Part shown: in pieces, positions 61,337 through 64,000 of the stretch | How the letters are laid out: every line of letters starts with the position of its first letter | How positions within the stretch are numbered: the stretch's first letter is position 1 | Source of the DNA: Campylobacter canadensis | GTDB taxonomy: Bacteria > Campylobacterota > Campylobacteria > Campylobacterales > Campylobacteraceae | Assembly (NCBI RefSeq): GCF_013177655.1 | Contig: NZ_CP035946.1 | Location: 1,426,001-1,490,000 of the forward strand | Direction: 5' to 3' | Length of the DNA stretch: 64,000 nucleotides | Program-made: the position numbers and the translations under genes | The notes under the pieces: model-generated | Databases searched by the model: none | Seen by the model: only the letters and a program-made list of their open reading frames with translations | What the model was told of the DNA's origin: nothing

Positions 61337-61759
61337 ATGAGATTATTGTTTGCAAACGACCACGCAGCAAGTGAATTAAAAATGCAGCTTATTGAATATT
61401 TTCAAAAAGACTATGAATGTATAAATTATGGAACAAACGATAATAATAGCGTTGATTATCCTGATTACGCACAAAAAGTATGTGAAAATATGGATGAAAA
61501 CAGTATTGGGATTTTACTATGCGGTAGTGGAATTGGTATGAGTATAGCAGCAAACAAGCACAAAGGCATAAGGGCTGCTTTATGCCATTGTGTTGAATAC
61601 GCAAAACTAGCAAGAGAGCATAATAACGCTAATATTCTTTGTATTGGTGCTAGATTTTGTGATTTTGAACTAGCAAAAGATATGATAAAGACATTTTTAA
61701 ATACAACTTTTGCAGCTAATAGGCATACTATTAGAGTTGAGAAATTGGATAAATTATGA
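61337..61759 (+). CDS. rpiB: Ribose-5-phosphate isomerase B
   Basis: Interconverts ribose 5-phosphate and ribulose 5-phosphate. The 140 residues of the RpiB/LacAB family start MRLLFANDHAASELKMQL (Asp8, His9 in the phosphate site) and hold the catalytic-base cysteine in LLCGSGIGMSIAANK (Cys62). It directly follows tkt, a pairing not seen in C. jejuni as far as I recall, and overlaps the next gene by 4 bases. Confidence 0.95.
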   Translation: MRLLFANDHAASELKMQLIEYFQKDYECINYGTNDNNSVDYPDYAQKVCENMDENSIGILLCGSGIGMSIAANKHKGIRAALCHCVEYAKLAREHNNANILCIGARFCDFELAKDMIKTFLNTTFAANRHTIRVEKLDKL

Positions 61760-62088
61760 TTTTACCTTGGTTTATAACTACAATCTTAGTATGTATTAGC
61801 ATATATTTTATAGTAATGACTTATTATTACAAAGCATTACTAGAAAAAGAAAGAGTATCAAAAACGCTATTAAATAATAATTTTAGCGATACTGAAGTAG
61901 TTATGAGAAAGTTACAAACTCAATTGCAACGCTCTTTTGGAAATATTGATATTTTAAATGATGAATTAGATAAGGCTAAAAACGAGCTTACAAGCTTAAG
62001 AACAAGAAATTCTCAATATCGTATGGAAAATAATAAACTAAGTTCTAAGATAAAAGAACTAGAAGCAAAAATTGAAAGCTTATTATAA
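61756..62088 (+). CDS. Membrane-anchored coiled-coil protein
   Basis: A 110-residue protein of unknown function. Residues 3-25 form a single transmembrane helix, and residues 30-110 are almost entirely heptad-like coiled coil (LQTQLQRSFGNIDILNDELD, MENNKLSSKIKELEAKIESL). Such small proteins may scaffold membrane complexes. It lies between rpiB and apt, where I recall an unnamed membrane protein in C. jejuni. Confidence 0.7.
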   Translation: MILPWFITTILVCISIYFIVMTYYYKALLEKERVSKTLLNNNFSDTEVVMRKLQTQLQRSFGNIDILNDELDKAKNELTSLRTRNSQYRMENNKLSSKIKELEAKIESLL

Positions 62089-62097
62089 GGATAAAAG

Positions 62098-62628
62098 ATG
62101 GATATAAAAAAAGCATTGAATGAAAAAATAAAAAGATACCCTAATTTTCCTAAAGAAGGTATTTTATTTGCAGATATTAGCACTTTATTAGCTGATGAAG
62201 AAGGTTTTAAATTATTAAAAAACGATTTAAAAGAGCATTATAAAAATCATAATTTTGATTATTGTGTAGGGATTGAAAGCAGAGGTTTTATCTTTGCTAG
62301 TATTTTTGCTAGTATCTTTGATATACCTTTAATTTTAATTAGAAAAAAGGGTAAATTACCAGGAGAATGCTACACACAAGAATACGAACTTGAATATGGT
62401 TTTGATTATTTACAAATAAAAAAAGATGTTTTTTCAAACAAAAAAGCAAATGTTTTATTTATGGACGACTTACTTGCAACAGGCGGCACAGCAAATGCAG
62501 CAATAAAACTACTAAAACAAGCAGGTGCAAATAAAATAAGTGCTTATTTTTTATTAGATATAAACTTAAATGGACTTAATAAAATCAAAAATGAGTGCGA
62601 AGAAGTTTATTGTGTTTTAAAGGATTAA
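62098..62628 (+). CDS. apt: Adenine phosphoribosyltransferase
   Basis: Salvages adenine to AMP using PRPP. The 176 residues show RYPNFPKEGILFADISTLL, GIESRGFIFAS, RKKGKLPGECYTQEYELEYG and the PRPP-binding VLFMDDLLATGGTANAA near residue 119, all typical. It is 1 base before the DedA gene. Confidence 0.96.
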   Translation: MDIKKALNEKIKRYPNFPKEGILFADISTLLADEEGFKLLKNDLKEHYKNHNFDYCVGIESRGFIFASIFASIFDIPLILIRKKGKLPGECYTQEYELEYGFDYLQIKKDVFSNKKANVLFMDDLLATGGTANAAIKLLKQAGANKISAYFLLDINLNGLNKIKNECEEVYCVLKD

Positions 62629-62629
62629 A

Positions 62630-63283
62630 ATGGATATAATCATTAACTTTTTAACCGATTTTTTTGCAGACCCTGAAAACTTTCTTACGACCTTATTCTC
62701 AGAAAAAATAATTCTAGCTTCAATAATTATATTTTTATGGTGTATGCTTGAAGGAGAAAGTGCTTTAATTTTAGCTGGTTTAGCAGCTCATGGCGGACAT
62801 ATTCATATAGTTTTAATAACATTTATTGCAGGTTGTGGCGGATTTATTGGAGATCAGATTTATTTTTATATTGGAAGGTATTCTAAAAATTATATTAGAA
62901 AAAAACTCTCAAAGCAAAAAAGAAAATTTGCTATCGCTCAACTTTTATTACAAAAATATGGATGGCCAATAATCTTTATTCAAAGATATATGTATGGTTT
63001 TAGAACAATTATTCCTATGAGCATTGGTTTAACAGGTTATAGTTCAAAAAAATTTGCTCTTATTAATTTTATAAGCGCTCAAGTTTGGGCAGCAATTACA
63101 ATTACCTTAGCTTATATTTTTGGAAATGAAATTTGGATTATTATAAATTGGGCAGCAGAACATTGGTATTTAGCAATAATTATAATTGTATTATTTTTAA
63201 GCAGTATAATTTATGCTTTTAAAAAACTAGAAAACAGATTATTAAGAAAAGAAAGGAAAGAAAAAAATGAAAGTAGAATTTAA
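62630..63283 (+). CDS. DedA-family membrane protein
   Basis: A 217-residue inner-membrane protein of the DedA (SNARE-associated) family, related to lipid scramblases/flippases. Family blocks are EGESALILAGLAAHGGHIH, GCGGFIGDQIYFYIGR, and RYMYGFRTIIPMSIGLTGYS. Five or six helices are present, with an Arg/Lys/Glu-rich C-terminal tail. It overlaps the pepA start by 17 bases. Confidence 0.93.
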   Translation: MDIIINFLTDFFADPENFLTTLFSEKIILASIIIFLWCMLEGESALILAGLAAHGGHIHIVLITFIAGCGGFIGDQIYFYIGRYSKNYIRKKLSKQKRKFAIAQLLLQKYGWPIIFIQRYMYGFRTIIPMSIGLTGYSSKKFALINFISAQVWAAITITLAYIFGNEIWIIINWAAEHWYLAIIIIVLFLSSIIYAFKKLENRLLRKERKEKNESRI

Positions 63284-64000
63284 TAAAAAAGCAGATTTTG
63301 AAATAATATTTTTAAACGATGAAATCAAAAAAGAAAAAAAAGATTTTTTTAAACTAATGCAATATGAGCATAAAGGAACTTGCCTTGATATTGCAAATTC
63401 AAAACTTTATTTAGCTCTAAGTCCTAAATTAACTTACGCAGCTCTTACAAGCACGATAGCTCAAGCTATAAAGCAAATAAGATACTTAAATATAAAATCA
63501 GTAAAAATTGATTATATAAATATTGATTGCCATTTTAACAGTGTTTATTCTATTATTTATGGTGCAATCAGTGCTTTATATGAGTTTAATAAATATCAAA
63601 AAGAAAAGAAAAAAATAAATATTGAAAAAATCATTCTTAATACACAAGAAGATGAAGATAAAAAAGAAGGAGCAAATCTTGCTTTAATACTAGCTGATTC
63701 AAGTGCTTATGTAAAAGATATTGTAAATGAAATTCCAAGCACTTACACCCAAGAAAGCTTTGAAGAAGATGCTAAAAAACTTGCAAAAGAAAATAATTTA
63801 GAACTTAAAGTTTATAAAGACGATTATCTTAAAAAAGAAAATATGAATGCCTTTTTAGCAGTTAATCGTGCAAGTGCTTATGAAGCAAGATTAATTCATT
63901 TAACCTATAAGCCAAAAAAAGCTCTTAAAAAAATAGTTTATGTTGGAAAGGGCTTAGTTTATGATACAGGCGGACTTAGCTTAAAACCAGCTGATTATAT
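63267..64000 (+). CDS. pepA: Leucyl aminopeptidase (3' end cut by window)
   Basis: An M17-family metallo-aminopeptidase whose first 244 codons are in the window. The start ATG 63267 follows GAAAGGAAAG. The N-terminal macro-like domain covers about 1-165 (NLALILADSSAYVKDI near 133), and the catalytic domain opens with YVGKGLVYDTGGLSLKPADY, whose Lys and Asp are the first metal ligands. The remaining ligands lie beyond the window. Order apt-dedA-pepA matches C. jejuni as I recall. Confidence 0.93.
   Translation, partial: MKVEFNKKADFEIIFLNDEIKKEKKDFFKLMQYEHKGTCLDIANSKLYLALSPKLTYAALTSTIAQAIKQIRYLNIKSVKIDYINIDCHFNSVYSIIYGAISALYEFNKYQKEKKKINIEKIILNTQEDEDKKEGANLALILADSSAYVKDIVNEIPSTYTQESFEEDAKKLAKENNLELKVYKDDYLKKENMNAFLAVNRASAYEARLIHLTYKPKKALKKIVYVGKGLVYDTGGLSLKPADY

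Noticed and set aside
1-64000. CRISPR arrays, insertion sequences, prophage, restriction or other defence islands
   Set aside because: No spaced identical repeats, transposase motifs, phage structural genes or nuclease-methylase pairs were seen.

Overview
The window is a compact, very AT-rich stretch of an epsilonproteobacterial chromosome, almost certainly a Campylobacter. The evidence is gene content and local order: cbpA-hspR-kef, hemC-ubiD-flaG-fliD-fliS, flgB-flgC-fliE-ftsI, rpmH-rnpA-yidD-yidC-jag-mnmE, perR-(unknown)-ubiE-xseA-serC, nifU-like-murE-ybaB-PDZ-tkt and rpiB-(unknown)-apt-dedA-pepA all match blocks I recall from Campylobacter jejuni, but the blocks are joined differently, so this is another species. 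Coding density is extreme: genes overlap by 4-29 bases and no gene-free stretch exceeds about 220 bases.

Layout. 1-4.9 kb (+): end of fbp, a small Cys protein, metG, a MurF-N-like protein and a membrane-anchored MurF. 5-14.2 kb (-): DegT-type aminotransferase, nadE, ftsI, a flagellar rod operon with a sigma-54-type promoter, then mnmE-jag-yidC-yidD-rnpA-rpmH. 14.3-16 kb (+): a uracil-DNA-glycosylase-like protein and a periplasmic protein. 16-21.3 kb (-): four consecutive membrane-anchored GGDEF proteins directly behind a tRNA-Sec gene and a short Ppx/GppA protein. 21.4-24.4 kb (+): phosphate transporter, then a small leader-peptide ORF and a YuiF-type permease. 24.4-24.7 kb (-): a SelW-type selenoprotein with an in-frame UGA, divergent from perR. 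24.8-31.5 kb (+): perR to serC, then three pilin-like genes. 31.5-36 kb: rdgB, a flavoprotein, a His-rich DUF305 protein, a TraT-like lipoprotein with a C10 tract beside its -10 box, and gpmI. 36.1-44.7 kb (+): cbpA-hspR-kef, hemC, ubiD, flaG-fliD-fliS. 44.9-53.8 kb: an outer-membrane protein with a G7 tract beside its -10 box, a DASS transporter, ansA, hemE, membrane proteins and modABC. 53.9-64 kb (+): glutathionylspermidine-synthase-like protein, 2-hydroxyacid dehydrogenase, lipoprotein, nifU-like to tkt, rpiB to pepA (cut by the window end).

The parts that stand out: (1) selenocysteine decoding is visible from both sides, since the window holds both the UGA-reading tRNA and a UGA-containing redox gene; (2) the GGDEF array has an A-B-A'-B' pattern, as if a two-gene unit was duplicated and the distal pair is losing its active-site motifs; (3) two surface-protein genes carry homopolymer tracts in the promoter spacer, the classic place for transcriptional phase variation; (4) two genes (rnpA and a BaiN-like flavoprotein) appear to start at ATT; (5) a MurF N-domain-like protein is encoded next to a MurF whose own N-domain is replaced by membrane helices.

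No rRNA, CRISPR array, insertion sequence, prophage or origin was seen. Family assignments come from motifs read by eye; no database search was possible.
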